The notes beneath the pieces were generated by a model, which worked only from the letters and a program-made list of their open reading frames with translations, had not been told where the DNA came from and did not search any database. The translations under genes were made by a program, and so were the position numbers. Positions 28,083-37,690 of a DNA stretch of 64,000 bases are shown piece by piece (the first letter of the stretch is position 1; each line of letters opens with the position of its first letter). The stretch is from Rhodoferax saidenbachensis (GTDB taxonomy: Bacteria > Pseudomonadota > Gammaproteobacteria > Burkholderiales > Burkholderiaceae_C). The stretch is taken from assembly GCF_001955715.1 (NCBI RefSeq), contig NZ_CP019239.1, positions 2,542,001-2,606,000 of the forward strand, written 5' to 3'.

Positions 28083-28838
28083 TTAGCGATTCCTTAACAA
28101 CACCGTTGTGTTGAAGGTGCGGTACAACTTGCGGTCGTTCTGTGTATTGGCAATGGCGGTTCCTGCACAATCCGACACATTCGCGCCTTTGACAATTGAG
28201 GCGTCGGTAGCCTCCGTGCGAAGCATCCAACAAACCTTGACCGCCACAATCTGGTCGGCCGTTACACCACCCGGCAATGCACTGACGTAAGAATCTACGA
28301 TGCAATCACGTGGCTTAAGTAAGGCAACGGAGGTGCCACAGCCCAAATTTTCATTCGTTGCCGCTGGTCCGGTGTCAATTCCAAATTTGACTGAGAAATC
28401 GACAAGTTCAGTACCATTGCCAGCCCCCGCCGTTGCAGGCGCAATCCAGTCAACCGCATCACAGATCAGTTTAGGCAAAGTCGCATGCTTCCTAATCACT
28501 ACCGTTTGATCGGCCACGGCGGGGGTTGAACCGTCACACACCATTTGATTGGCGCCGTCTGACCTGAACTTGACCGTAATAACATTAGCCGCAATGCCAA
28601 TGCGGTCTGCGGCAACGGCGTTGGAGGGTGTTTCTCTATAGCCCGCTTGAGAAATGACCCGCTGCATCATAGCGTTACCAAACCGGCCGTCCTCGCTCAG
28701 CCGGTTTTGCATCTCTTGCACCCGTGAATTAGCCTTGGACGACACGTAAACCTCTGTTACCGCCACCATAGCAACCATGGATATGGCAATGGCGATCAAG
28801 AACTCAATCAGCGAAAAACCACTTTGCTGCGTTTTCAT
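28083..28838 (-). CDS. pilW: Type IV pilus assembly protein PilW
   Basis: 251 residues. The prepilin leader MKTQQSG is followed by FSLIEFLIAIAISMVAMVAV, with Glu5. The segment NRLSEDGRFGNAMMQRVISQ is typical of PilW-like minor pilins. The start overlaps the pilV stop by four bases (ATGA). It belongs to the tip or priming complex of the type IV pilus. A central Cys-containing region (ENLGCGTSVALLKPRDC) may be disulfide-bonded. Confidence 0.87.
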   Translation of the reverse strand: MKTQQSGFSLIEFLIAIAISMVAMVAVTEVYVSSKANSRVQEMQNRLSEDGRFGNAMMQRVISQAGYRETPSNAVAADRIGIAANVITVKFRSDGANQMVCDGSTPAVADQTVVIRKHATLPKLICDAVDWIAPATAGAGNGTELVDFSVKFGIDTGPAATNENLGCGTSVALLKPRDCIVDSYVSALPGGVTADQIVAVKVCWMLRTEATDASIVKGANVSDCAGTAIANTQNDRKLYRTFNTTVLLRNR

Positions 28839-29347
28839 TCGATCACCATGCTGTAGCTTGAGTTGGTAGCAGTACCTCTATCGTCCAACCATGTGATGGT
28901 CAGCGTGTAGCGGAAATAATCAGTCGAGCTGCTCGCCGCCTGTACCAAACTATAGGTAGCGCCGGGCAACTGTTTTTGCAGCAAGGCCGCCCACTCTCTC
29001 ATCTCTGTGGTGACCAATGCTGCATTCGTACTACGGTCTTTGGGGCTGGTTTGTTGTGCGGCGCAAGTCACCGTAGTGAGATAAATAGTGCATAGAGAAA
29101 AGTCAGGTGGTGCGGGGGGCTGCGGGTTCGCATCCACATTGACCATATAGGGCGTGCGAATGGCGCGAATACGATCCGCAAGATCATTGCCAAGGTCTAC
29201 AGCAATGCTGCGGTAGTAGGCACTGTCATTCATGGTGACGGTTTTAGTTTGCATACCGGCCAAGCCCAGCAAGCCAAAGCCGAGAATGGTGACTGCCACC
29301 ATGACCTCGATTAACGAGGCACCAGATTCGGTTCTATTTATGGACAT
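28835..29347 (-). CDS. pilV: Type IV pilus modification protein PilV
   Basis: 170 residues. The leader MSINRTESG precedes ASLIEVMVAVTILGFGLLGL, the PilV prepilin helix with Glu5, and AGMQTKTV follows as in PilV families. Its start overlaps the fimT stop by ten bases. It is a minor pilin in the complex primed by PilWXE and PilY1. Confidence 0.87.
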   Translation of the reverse strand: MSINRTESGASLIEVMVAVTILGFGLLGLAGMQTKTVTMNDSAYYRSIAVDLGNDLADRIRAIRTPYMVNVDANPQPPAPPDFSLCTIYLTTVTCAAQQTSPKDRSTNAALVTTEMREWAALLQKQLPGATYSLVQAASSSTDYFRYTLTITWLDDRGTATNSSYSMVIE

Positions 29348-29895
29348 ACCGTAGTACCAATGCGTTTGCTGATGTGCCCCGACAGAGACACATCAACCAA
29401 ATGTTGCTTGCGGTTAGGGGTACAAAGAACGAAGCTCGTGGCAGCCGTGGCACTGCCAATGGTGCCTGAGAACTCTACCGAAGTTGCAGCGGTTGTAACT
29501 GTCAAATCTGAACTGGCCACCGAACGCTGCGTAATAGCTTTCGCAGCCCCGGCATTGGCGGTGTCCTGATAGATCGTTATCCACCCCGTAGACCAAGCAC
29601 CCGCTCCAGCAGCGCAGGTTAATAGAGCATCGGTATTGGGGGCAGCGGATGGGCACACCCGGAAATTGTTGCGCTGCTTAACCGCCTCAGTCCGCGCCAA
29701 ATTGAGTGTGCTGACCAGCATGTCTGATTGCGATGCCAGGCGCGCATCGCGGATCAAATCGATCATGCTGGGCACACCAATGACAAGCAAGATAGCGGCA
29801 ATGGCCAGGGTCACCATCAACTCGACCAAACTGAAACCCGTCTGGTGAGTCTTGTTGGTGATTACGGCTGCAGGGGAAAATTTGGAGAGCAACAT
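29338..29895 (-). CDS. fimT: FimT/GspH-like minor pseudopilin
   Basis: 185 residues. The prepilin leader ends at HQTG, followed by FSLVELMVTLAIAAILLVIG with Glu5. SDMLVSTLNLARTEAVKQ is the GspH/FimT signature. In related pilus systems FimT/FimU starts the minor pilin complex and can bind DNA during uptake. It starts eight bases after the pilY1 stop. Confidence 0.87.
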   Translation of the reverse strand: MLLSKFSPAAVITNKTHQTGFSLVELMVTLAIAAILLVIGVPSMIDLIRDARLASQSDMLVSTLNLARTEAVKQRNNFRVCPSAAPNTDALLTCAAGAGAWSTGWITIYQDTANAGAAKAITQRSVASSDLTVTTAATSVEFSGTIGSATAATSFVLCTPNRKQHLVDVSLSGHISKRIGTTVCP

Positions 29896-29903
29896 GAACA
29901 GCC

Positions 29904-32900
29904 CTACTTTATTTCACGCCATGTGCTGGACTCAACTTTGACACCAGTTGTAGGCGCCTTGTTGAGCTTACGGCACGAAACACTATCACTGCCCACTGTT
30001 CCACTACATACAGTTCCTTCGTCCCCGGAATCTATCCGGGGGATCATCGTCCCCTGCGTGCCACCACCACCGTAGCCCTTACCAACGCCCTGCGAGTTGG
30101 CCTCGCGCATGGCAACAAACCCACCAGAACCATCATAAGGGTCTACTCCTACCAAGGGCGCAGCACTGGTTAGTGCAGATGATGTTGCGATAAAGGTAAG
30201 CTCAGTGGGAATACCTGGAGTCTTAAAACCACTAGCGTAGGCAGCGCCACTAGGAAACGCCAATCGGTCGGCAGCACTCGACTTGCCGTCTAGATTGATA
30301 TCAAGAAAAGAAAAGGCGATACCAATGGAGGGTTTTTGATTATTCTTGGTAACTACAGAACCCGTAAGGGGGTTCAGACCCATGATCCACCCATCCCCCC
30401 CCGGTGTGCATTTTTCCGTTGCGATGGGGATACCTGTTCCGAAATTAACTCTATTGTTATAGATCCGAGGCGTTATCACCATGCGCTCTGACAATGTAGG
30501 CAAATTTATATACCAACCCAACATGGTTGAGGCAGGGTCTGTAACGTCAATATCGTTGGTACTCACTTTACGGTAAGTCCCCCCCGCAGCATTGGTGCCT
30601 GCAGCCAACGTGTACTCATCGGTGATGGTTTGCTGCTGGAAATTACTAGCAATGGTCAGCGTTGTTATTGAACTGGCCATTTTGTCCAATACGCCATACA
30701 AAGCCTGGGTCGTTGTCGTGCTGCGATCAGCATCTTTAAGCAATTGGCCAGTGCCGAAAAGCACCATATTGCCAATACCGGTGCCAGTCGATGATGCCAC
30801 TCCTAAACTAGCTGGGCGCATGGTAATAGGCTGCCCGGCTGGGGCCTTAAAAATAGGGACCGCAATGCCGCCTGCATTGGTCGCTACTTTAAAGTCAGCT
30901 GCCACGTCGGCCGTCAAATCAAAACGCCACATATTGCCATTGACGTCACCAGCATAGACATAGTCCAAGATGCCGTCTTGCGCAATGTCAACTCCCCAAG
31001 GAGCGGAAAGGCCTTGGCTTATGTAAGTTCCCGAAGTGGGTAGGCTTATTTTTTTCAATAAGGTCCCATCATCGGCCTTGACAATATATAGCGCTGACGT
31101 ATTCGAAGCGGTTTTTTGCCCGCCTGAAGCAGTGTCATCAAAGCTATTTTCATATCCGTTGGAAAAAATAACTGCAGGTACCGTTGTTGTTGCCGACGTA
31201 CGCACATTAGATATGATCGGCAAACCCATGGAGTAACCTATTTCTGAGTCATTGACGTCCGTATAGTCCCACTTAACCATAGTGGTCGCTGCACCAAGGC
31301 TAGTCGTATTCGTGACATCCAAAGCGTAATGACCTTGTCCACCTTGACCCAGACCACCCACAACCATGGTCTTCCACGCACCAGCAGCACTGGGTTTATA
31401 GTCAATTGGATTAGCAATAGATCCATTGACATGGTAGGTGTGATCAGTGCCACCACTCACACCATAATCTGAGGCCGTTAACGCTTTCAGATGAGGAAAA
31501 ACGCCAGAAGGAATATACGCCGCCAGCTCGGTCATATTTCCGATATTGAACGCGTGCAACATGCCATCATTGGCACCAACAAGCACCATATTGCGCGCGC
31601 TGTTGGCGGTTTTGAAGGCGTTGTAGTCTGCGGCGTTGGTGAACCCCCCAGGAGGGGTCACTACTACAGGCTGCCCGTCAACAATGTCGCCCAAAAAGGA
31701 CTTAACACCGTCCACAATGGGGCGTGACCTGAATCCGGCAATGCCTTCTACTCCACGCAAAAACTTGATCGTGTTCTTTTGAGCAGTAGCATCAGCGCCA
31801 AGCACCGCTTTCTGATTAGCGGTCATCGCTGTAAAGCCGGTCGAATCGTTAAAAGCAAACGGTGTAGTAACTCCAGCTACAACTTTCGACGAGTAAATAT
31901 TTCGACTCGTCTCTACAGGAATAACAGCTTTGGCATTTGGCGTGCATGCCGCCCCGAGGGCATTGTTAACCAGGTTAAAACAACGCAACTCTCCATACCA
32001 ACCATTGGGATTGAAAACCGGTTGAAAAATATTGTTTCCTACAGTGGTCACTTCACTCTGGGCCGCAACACCGCCTGCATTGGATGTGGAAGCATTGATG
32101 CTGTTAATGACCCCAGCCAGCGAACTGGCTAGCTGTGCTTCATTATTTGCGTTGTAGTACCTCCCGCCACCTACTACGGCCGCAGCAGGCAGAACAGCAT
32201 TAGCAACCGTAAACCCTACCGTATAGGTTGCCAAATTTTGTTTAAAGAAGGGGCTTGCATCAAACGACCTTCCATCCAAGTCCGTTCCTCCGACCCGCAA
32301 ATCGGCCACTTGTCCAAATTTGGCAATATCCCGCAGCGCGCGAGGCCGGTTAGTGCCATCACCAAAACTTGCAGCTGCGGTAAAAGTACCGCTCGTCGTT
32401 TCCAGTCCGGCAGGGCAATTCACGGTTTGATCATTCCCCGTCGTCGTCCCATCTCCGACTGTACATACATTCATAGTTCGAGTAGTCGCCGCACCAGTCG
32501 CATCTCTTGAGGTGTAGGTTTGGGCAGCAAACGTTTCATCGTCAGTGGCATCACCGTCCGTAATGACCAGGGCAAAATTTTTCTGACAACGGTACTGGAT
32601 AGGGCTGGTGTAAGTTCCTGTCTTATAGAGAGAACTCATTCCGCCAAAGTACCTCGTTATTTCAAGCAAACCCTCGCCCAGTGGCGTTGAGGTTCTTCCG
32701 TTAAGGGCCGAAATGGCGGCAATCAGACTGGCTTTATTGGTCGCAGCCATCGCGGCTGTCGTGTTGGGTGTGGGCGACGGATAGGTCCGTGCGGTCAAAT
32801 CCTTGATGTCAGCGCGCTTAATGGACCCCTGCCCCCGCTCCGGGCCACCGATTGAGCCGACTTTATCTTCAAATGAGAATAATCCAAAACGGATATCAGG

Positions 32901-33251
32901 GTTGTTGTTTACCAAGTTCGTCACCACTCTTTTGGCAATGTTCATTTTGGTATTTGGCGAAGTCACCATGCTGTCAATCTGAGTTCGGTAACCGTTCGTG
33001 TTGTTATCGACGCAGTTATTCCAACCGGCCGTATTGGAATTACAAACCCCCGTCAGCATCCACGCATTGTTTTCATCCTGCAACATGCTTCCGGATGTAT
33101 CGATGAAGAACATCACGTTTGGCGGCACTGATGTTGACAGTGAGGGTGGCAAAGCCGGGTACGCTTCTGCAGCATAACTTGTGGAAACTCCGGCAGAAAA
33201 AGCAATAAGAATCGCCAAATTGACCGTCTTTAGCTTGAAATGCTGAGTCAT
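29904..33251 (-). CDS. pilY1: Type IV pilus tip adhesin/assembly protein PilY1
   Basis: About 1115 residues from ATG 33251, chosen for a GGAG eight bases upstream and a signal peptide ending near SYAAEA; a 56-codon extension upstream lacks both. A von Willebrand A domain with the MIDAS motif starts at Asp51 (FFIDTSGSM). The C-terminal half is a PilC/PilY1 beta-propeller, with the family hallmarks DGILDYVYAGDVNGNMWRFD and the calcium-loop-like DINLDGKSSAAD. It caps or regulates the pilus and contributes to adhesion and mechanosensing. It is the first gene of its operon, and the gene is AT-richer than its chromosomal neighbours. Confidence 0.92.
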   Translation of the reverse strand: MTQHFKLKTVNLAILIAFSAGVSTSYAAEAYPALPPSLSTSVPPNVMFFIDTSGSMLQDENNAWMLTGVCNSNTAGWNNCVDNNTNGYRTQIDSMVTSPNTKMNIAKRVVTNLVNNNPDIRFGLFSFEDKVGSIGGPERGQGSIKRADIKDLTARTYPSPTPNTTAAMAATNKASLIAAISALNGRTSTPLGEGLLEITRYFGGMSSLYKTGTYTSPIQYRCQKNFALVITDGDATDDETFAAQTYTSRDATGAATTRTMNVCTVGDGTTTGNDQTVNCPAGLETTSGTFTAAASFGDGTNRPRALRDIAKFGQVADLRVGGTDLDGRSFDASPFFKQNLATYTVGFTVANAVLPAAAVVGGGRYYNANNEAQLASSLAGVINSINASTSNAGGVAAQSEVTTVGNNIFQPVFNPNGWYGELRCFNLVNNALGAACTPNAKAVIPVETSRNIYSSKVVAGVTTPFAFNDSTGFTAMTANQKAVLGADATAQKNTIKFLRGVEGIAGFRSRPIVDGVKSFLGDIVDGQPVVVTPPGGFTNAADYNAFKTANSARNMVLVGANDGMLHAFNIGNMTELAAYIPSGVFPHLKALTASDYGVSGGTDHTYHVNGSIANPIDYKPSAAGAWKTMVVGGLGQGGQGHYALDVTNTTSLGAATTMVKWDYTDVNDSEIGYSMGLPIISNVRTSATTTVPAVIFSNGYENSFDDTASGGQKTASNTSALYIVKADDGTLLKKISLPTSGTYISQGLSAPWGVDIAQDGILDYVYAGDVNGNMWRFDLTADVAADFKVATNAGGIAVPIFKAPAGQPITMRPASLGVASSTGTGIGNMVLFGTGQLLKDADRSTTTTQALYGVLDKMASSITTLTIASNFQQQTITDEYTLAAGTNAAGGTYRKVSTNDIDVTDPASTMLGWYINLPTLSERMVITPRIYNNRVNFGTGIPIATEKCTPGGDGWIMGLNPLTGSVVTKNNQKPSIGIAFSFLDINLDGKSSAADRLAFPSGAAYASGFKTPGIPTELTFIATSSALTSAAPLVGVDPYDGSGGFVAMREANSQGVGKGYGGGGTQGTMIPRIDSGDEGTVCSGTVGSDSVSCRKLNKAPTTGVKVESSTWREIK

Positions 33252-33672
33252 CTTGAGTGCTCCAAAAACGTGATGTGCTACTAACAACAATACAGACACA
33301 GCAGGACTGCCGATAACTGAGGTTAACTGTCTTGCCGCAAAAAGGAAGGACAAATACGAAGATTGGTGCAATTTGCGCGACAAACGGTTGGCTGGCCGCA
33401 TCGGGCCCCTAATTTTCATACCCTACGGCCGTGTGTGCTGTCGGCTGGGATTTAGTTAAAACTCCGGTAGTAACAAGTAAGTGCCGCAACATCACCTTTC
33501 ATGCAGCCCCGTCGACCACTGCGTACACGATCGTTGCAACCCCCACGGGAACACATACTGGATATAGTTGTGGCATGTTGTCTCTGGACAATTGCAATTT
33601 ATAGGGGGCTAATGATCAAAATTACCGAAGCGACGTTGCGCGAAACTACTGGGATAGGTAAAGCTTGCAGCC
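33252..33672. other. Divergent intergenic region between pilY1 and ribD
   Basis: About 420 bases of moderate GC. It must hold the promoters of both the pil operon (minus) and the riboflavin genes (plus). I find no FMN riboswitch and no clear -35/-10 pair. A small leader frame (33612-33680) lies at the ribD end. Confidence 0.5.
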
Positions 33673-33680
33673 ATGAATGA
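33612..33680 (+). CDS. Possible 22-residue leader peptide overlapping the ribD start
   Basis: ATG at 33612 is preceded by AGGGGG (spacing about three bases) and encodes MIKITEATLRETTGIGKACS plus two residues, stopping at TGA 33678-33680, eight bases inside ribD. The ribD ATG itself has no good ribosome-binding site, so translation of ribD may be coupled to this frame. It could also be a chance open frame. Confidence 0.35.
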   Translation: MIKITEATLRETTGIGKACSHE

Positions 33681-34806
33681 TGCAAAATTTTTTGGCCTAG
33701 CGTTCTCAAAGGTTCGTGACTCGCACATCTCATCAAACCCCAATCCTAGTGTCGGATGTGTGTTGATCGCATTAGATGGTTCAATTCTTGGGGAAGGACT
33801 TACGCAACGCGCAGGCGGCCCCCATGCCGAAATCATGGCTTTGCGCGATGCAGCGGCCAAGGGCCACTCCGTGCAAGGTGCAACCGCGTACGTCACGCTG
33901 GAGCCCTGCTCCCACCACGGGCGTACCGGCCCCTGCTGCGACGCGCTGATTCAGGCAGGTATCAAGAAAGTAGTCGCCACCAACACCGACCCTAACCCGC
34001 TGGTCGCGGGCCAAGGCTTTGCGCGACTGCGGGCTGCGGGCGTGGAAGTGGAGGTGCTCCACCCGAGCGATCCACTGGCGATCCAATCTCGCGAACTCAA
34101 CATCGGCTTTTTCAGTCGCATGGTCCGCAAAACACCTTGGGTGCGCCTGAAGGTAGCTGCTTCACTGGATGGCAAGACCGCATTGCCCAACGGGGCCAGC
34201 CAGTGGATCACATCTTCCGAAGCGCGCACCGACGGGCACGCCTGGCGCGCCCGTGCTTGCGCCGTGCTGACCGGTATAGGCACTGTGCTGCAAGACCAAC
34301 CCCGACTGGACGTGCGCCTGGTGGAAACACCACGCCAGCCGCATCTGGCGGTAGTAGACAGTGACATGCAAACTCCGCTGGACGCTCCTCTTTTTATAGC
34401 TGGTCGCGCAGTATTCATCTATGCTGCAGCCAAAAATGATGCCAAAGCCGAAGCCCTGCAAGCTCAGGGCGCAACGATCATCTACCTTCCCGGTCACCAT
34501 GCCGATGGCACGCCTACTGGCAAGGTCGACCTGGCCGCCATGCTGCGTGATCTGGGCAAACGCGAGATCAATGAGCTGCACGTGGAAGCCGGGCACAAGC
34601 TCAATGGTTCCCTGGTACGCGAGGGCTTGGTGGACGAGTTTCTGGTCTACCTGGCCCCCAAACTCATGGGGCAAGGCGCCGATATGGCGAATTTCGGGCC
34701 TTTGACCGCGCTGAATGACGCCCTGCCGCTGGAGTTCAAATCGACCGAAATGGTGGGGCCAGACCTGCGCATCGTCGCCCGCGTTACAGGCCGCGACCTC
34801 TTTTAG
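33673..34806 (+). CDS. ribD: Bifunctional riboflavin deaminase/reductase RibD
   Basis: 377 residues. The deaminase domain has HAE (GGPHAEIMALRDAA) and PCSHHGRTGPC zinc motifs. The reductase domain starts near RLKVAASLDGKTALPNG. It deaminates and then reduces the GTP-derived pyrimidine in riboflavin synthesis. It heads ribD-ribE-ribBA-ribH-nusB. The first roughly 130 bases are AT-rich like the pil block (56 G or C by hand count), then composition turns sharply GC-rich, which suggests a recombination edge inside the gene. Confidence 0.95.
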   Translation: MNDAKFFGLAFSKVRDSHISSNPNPSVGCVLIALDGSILGEGLTQRAGGPHAEIMALRDAAAKGHSVQGATAYVTLEPCSHHGRTGPCCDALIQAGIKKVVATNTDPNPLVAGQGFARLRAAGVEVEVLHPSDPLAIQSRELNIGFFSRMVRKTPWVRLKVAASLDGKTALPNGASQWITSSEARTDGHAWRARACAVLTGIGTVLQDQPRLDVRLVETPRQPHLAVVDSDMQTPLDAPLFIAGRAVFIYAAAKNDAKAEALQAQGATIIYLPGHHADGTPTGKVDLAAMLRDLGKREINELHVEAGHKLNGSLVREGLVDEFLVYLAPKLMGQGADMANFGPLTALNDALPLEFKSTEMVGPDLRIVARVTGRDLF

Positions 34807-34863
34807 CGCAGAAGATTTTCCCTTAGGCCCGGACATCGCCCCAATCCCTGCGAAAATGCGGCC

Positions 34864-35490
34864 ATGTTTACCGGAATCATCACCGGCGTGGGGCGCATCG
34901 CCGCCGTTCACGCCTTAGGCAGCTCTTCTACGCACGGCAAGCGCCTGACCATCACCTGCCCTGCGGACTACCTGGACGACGTGGGCCTGGGCGACAGCAT
35001 TGCGCTCAACGGCGCCTGCATGACGGTCACCACGCTGGACGTGGCGCAGCAGCAGTTCACCATCGATATTTCCGCCGAATCGCTGGACAAGACCGCAGGC
35101 CTGGATGCCGTGGGTGCCATCAACCTCGAAAAAGCCCTGCGCGCCAATGACCGGCTGGGCGGTCACATCGTCTCCGGGCATGTGGATGGCATCGGCACGG
35201 TAAGCCACTTTGCCCAAGTGGGCGAAAGCTGGGAACTGCGCGTGCTGGCCCCCAAGGCGCTAGGCAAGTACCTGGCCTACAAGGGTTCCATCACCATCAA
35301 CGGCGTGAGCCTCACGGTCAACCGTATAGCCGACGTGGCCAACGGTTGTGAAGCCAGCATCAACCTGATTCCCCACACGGTAGAGAACACCGCGCTGGGC
35401 GCACTCACTGCTGGCTCCGCTGTGAACCTGGAAATTGACACCGTCGCACGTTATGTGGAGCGCATGATGACCGCGCCCACAGCGGCCTGA
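34864..35490 (+). CDS. ribE: Riboflavin synthase alpha subunit
   Basis: 208 residues made of two similar lumazine-binding halves. The first begins MFTGIITGVGRI, the second has LGGHIVSGHVDGIG. Conserved NGACMTVT and NGVSLTVN mark the equivalent loops of each half. It dismutates two lumazine molecules into riboflavin. It follows ribD by 57 bases and precedes ribBA. Confidence 0.96.
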   Translation: MFTGIITGVGRIAAVHALGSSSTHGKRLTITCPADYLDDVGLGDSIALNGACMTVTTLDVAQQQFTIDISAESLDKTAGLDAVGAINLEKALRANDRLGGHIVSGHVDGIGTVSHFAQVGESWELRVLAPKALGKYLAYKGSITINGVSLTVNRIADVANGCEASINLIPHTVENTALGALTAGSAVNLEIDTVARYVERMMTAPTAA

Positions 35491-35512
35491 AGCCTATTTA
35501 AATCCATTGACC

Positions 35513-36628
35513 ATGACCACACTCACCCCCGTACCCATTTCCCCCGTGGAAGACATCGTTGCCGACATGCGTGCCGGCCGCATCGTGATCCTGGTTGACG
35601 AAGAAGACCGCGAGAACGAAGGCGACCTGGTACTGGCTGCCGACCACGTCACGGCCGATGCCATCAACTTCATGGCACGTTTCGGCCGGGGCCTGATCTG
35701 CCTGACGCTGAGCCGCGAACGCTGCGAACGCCTGCAATTGCCCCCGATGACGGTACGCAATGGCGACAAAAAAGGCACAGCCTTTACGGTGTCGATTGAA
35801 GCCGCCGAAGGCGTCACTACCGGCATCTCTGCCGCAGACCGCGCCCGCACCGTGCAGGCCGCCGTGGCCAAGGATGCCGTGCCCAGCGATCTGGTGCAGC
35901 CCGGCCACATCTTCCCGCTGCAAGCGGTGGATGGCGGTGTGCTGATGCGCGCGGGCCATACCGAAGCCGGTTGCGACCTGGCTGTGATGGCCGGCTGCTC
36001 GTCCGCCTCCGTGATTTGCGAAATCATGAAGGACGACGGCACCATGGCCCGCTTGCCGGACCTGCAGCTTTTTGCCGCCGAGCATGGCCTGAAGATCGGC
36101 ACCATTGCCGATTTGATCGAACACCGCAGCCGCGTCGAATCACTCATCGAGAAAGTCGGCGAGCGCCCGATTCAAACCGCATTTGGCGAATTCACCGCCC
36201 ACGCCTTCAGCGACACCACCGGCCACGGCGTGCACCTGGCACTGGTCAAAGGCCAATGGTCTGCAGACGAGTCCGTGCCCGCCCGCGTGCACGAGCCGCT
36301 GTCCGTGCTGGACGCGCTGGAAGTCGGCCGCACCATGCACTCCTGGAGCCTGGATGCCGCGTTGTCTCACGTGGCCAAAGAAGGCAAAGGCGTGGTCGTG
36401 CTGTTGAACTGCGGCGAAAGCGGCGCGCAGTTGCTGGCCCAGTTTGACGGCACCGCCCGCGCCACCCACGGCCCCGAGCGTGGCCGCGTGGACTTGCGCA
36501 CCTACGGCATTGGCGCGCAAATCCTGCGCCAGTGCGGTGTGCACAAAATGCAATTGATGGGCAGCCCCCGCCGCATGCCCAGCATGACCGGCTACGGACT
36601 CGAAATCACCGGCTACATCACTAAATAA
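35513..36628 (+). CDS. ribBA: 3,4-dihydroxy-2-butanone 4-phosphate synthase fused to a degenerate GTP cyclohydrolase II domain
   Basis: 371 residues from ATG 35513; a TTG two codons upstream is less likely. The RibB half (about 1-210) keeps [24 protein letters not shown] and [14 protein letters not shown]. The RibA half (about 215-371) lacks the zinc cysteines and the SLRCDCG block of active GTP cyclohydrolase II; the corresponding segment reads [20 protein letters not shown] synthase activity is therefore likely, while GTP cyclohydrolase II activity is doubtful and would need another ribA elsewhere in the genome. The ribH ATG follows 24 bases later. Confidence 0.92.
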   Translation: MTTLTPVPISPVEDIVADMRAGRIVILVDEEDRENEGDLVLAADHVTADAINFMARFGRGLICLTLSRERCERLQLPPMTVRNGDKKGTAFTVSIEAAEGVTTGISAADRARTVQAAVAKDAVPSDLVQPGHIFPLQAVDGGVLMRAGHTEAGCDLAVMAGCSSASVICEIMKDDGTMARLPDLQLFAAEHGLKIGTIADLIEHRSRVESLIEKVGERPIQTAFGEFTAHAFSDTTGHGVHLALVKGQWSADESVPARVHEPLSVLDALEVGRTMHSWSLDAALSHVAKEGKGVVVLLNCGESGAQLLAQFDGTARATHGPERGRVDLRTYGIGAQILRQCGVHKMQLMGSPRRMPSMTGYGLEITGYITK

Positions 36629-36652
36629 AACAGCAATACAAGGGAACTCCAT

Positions 36653-37126
36653 ATGTTTGGCGCAGACAAAGGCAACGTGGCCACCACCGACAACCGCATG
36701 AACGGCAAGCGGCTCAAGATCGGTATCGTGCAAGCCCGCTTCAACGCCAGCGTGACCGACGCGCTGGCCGAGGCCTGCAAGGCCGAGCTGCTCGCACTGG
36801 GCGTGTCTGACAAAGACATCGACCACATCACTGTGCCCGGCGCGCTGGAAGTGGCGGTGGCCCTCCAGGCCATGGCCGAAAAGTCCAACTACGACGCACT
36901 GATCGCCTTGGGCTGCATCATCCGTGGCGAGACCTACCACTTCGAGTTGGTGGCCAATGAATCCGGCGCCGCCGTCACACGCGTCGGGCTGGACTACCAG
37001 TTGCCCATTGCCAACGCCATCCTCACCACCGAAAACATGGACCAGGCGGTAGCCCGCCAGGTCGACAAGGGGCGCGACGCCGCCCGCGTTGCCGTTGAAA
37101 TGGCCAACCTGCTGGAATCCATCTGA
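36653..37126 (+). CDS. ribH: 6,7-dimethyl-8-ribityllumazine synthase
   Basis: 157 residues. Conserved [24 protein letters not shown] and [17 protein letters not shown], the phosphate and active-site loops, are present. It condenses the RibD and RibB products to lumazine, the substrate of riboflavin synthase. Its stop overlaps the nusB start by one base (TGATG). Confidence 0.96.
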   Translation: MFGADKGNVATTDNRMNGKRLKIGIVQARFNASVTDALAEACKAELLALGVSDKDIDHITVPGALEVAVALQAMAEKSNYDALIALGCIIRGETYHFELVANESGAAVTRVGLDYQLPIANAILTTENMDQAVARQVDKGRDAARVAVEMANLLESI

Positions 37127-37665
37127 TGAGCGACTACAACACCCCCTCCACACCAAAGCGCCCTCCCCGCCAACCCCGCACAGGCGTGACCAGCACCGGC
37201 GCCCGCAAGGCCGGTAGCAAGTCCAACCGTTCGCGCGCCCGCGAATTTGCGCTGCAGGGCCTGTACCAAAGCCTGGTGGGCCGCAATGGTGTGAGCGACA
37301 TCGACACCTTCACGCGTGACCTGGCTGGCTTCAACAAGGCCGACGCGGCCCACTTCGACGCGCTGTTGCATGGTTGCGTGGAGCAAGGCGCGGCACTGGA
37401 CGCGCTGATCGTGCCGCTGCTGGACCGCCCCATGACCGAGATCTCGCCCATCGAACATGCCGTGATGTGGATTGGCGCGTACGAGATGCAGCACTGCCTG
37501 GACGTGCCGTGGCGCGTGGTACTCAACGAATGCATTGAGCTGGCCAAGGAGTTTGGCGGCACCGACGGCCACAAGTATGTGAACGCCGTGCTCAACGGCC
37601 TGGCGCCCACACTACGCGTCGCCGAAGTCGAAGCCGACCGCACGGCCAAGAAGCCACGCGCTTAA
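37126..37665 (+). CDS. nusB: Transcription antitermination factor NusB
   Basis: 179 residues. After a basic, Pro-rich N-terminal extension of about 35 residues, the all-helical NusB fold runs from [17 protein letters not shown] to [20 protein letters not shown] and [10 protein letters not shown]. It binds boxA RNA with NusE and supports rRNA antitermination. It is coupled to ribH, a widespread arrangement. Confidence 0.95.
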   Translation: MSDYNTPSTPKRPPRQPRTGVTSTGARKAGSKSNRSRAREFALQGLYQSLVGRNGVSDIDTFTRDLAGFNKADAAHFDALLHGCVEQGAALDALIVPLLDRPMTEISPIEHAVMWIGAYEMQHCLDVPWRVVLNECIELAKEFGGTDGHKYVNAVLNGLAPTLRVAEVEADRTAKKPRA

Positions 37666-37690
37666 GTTATCCAGGCCCCCTCTGCAGACC

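Noticed and set aside
33252..33672. FMN riboswitch upstream of the riboflavin genes
   Set aside because: The conserved AGGGUGAAAUUCCC-type core and the multi-branched fold are not present here or before ribBA.
34384..34432. A further copy of the dispersed repeat inside ribD (TTTTTATAGCTGGTCGCGCAG)
   Set aside because: Only about 20 bases resemble the repeat, it is in the opposite sense to the other in-gene copies, and the encoded segment looks like normal RibD.
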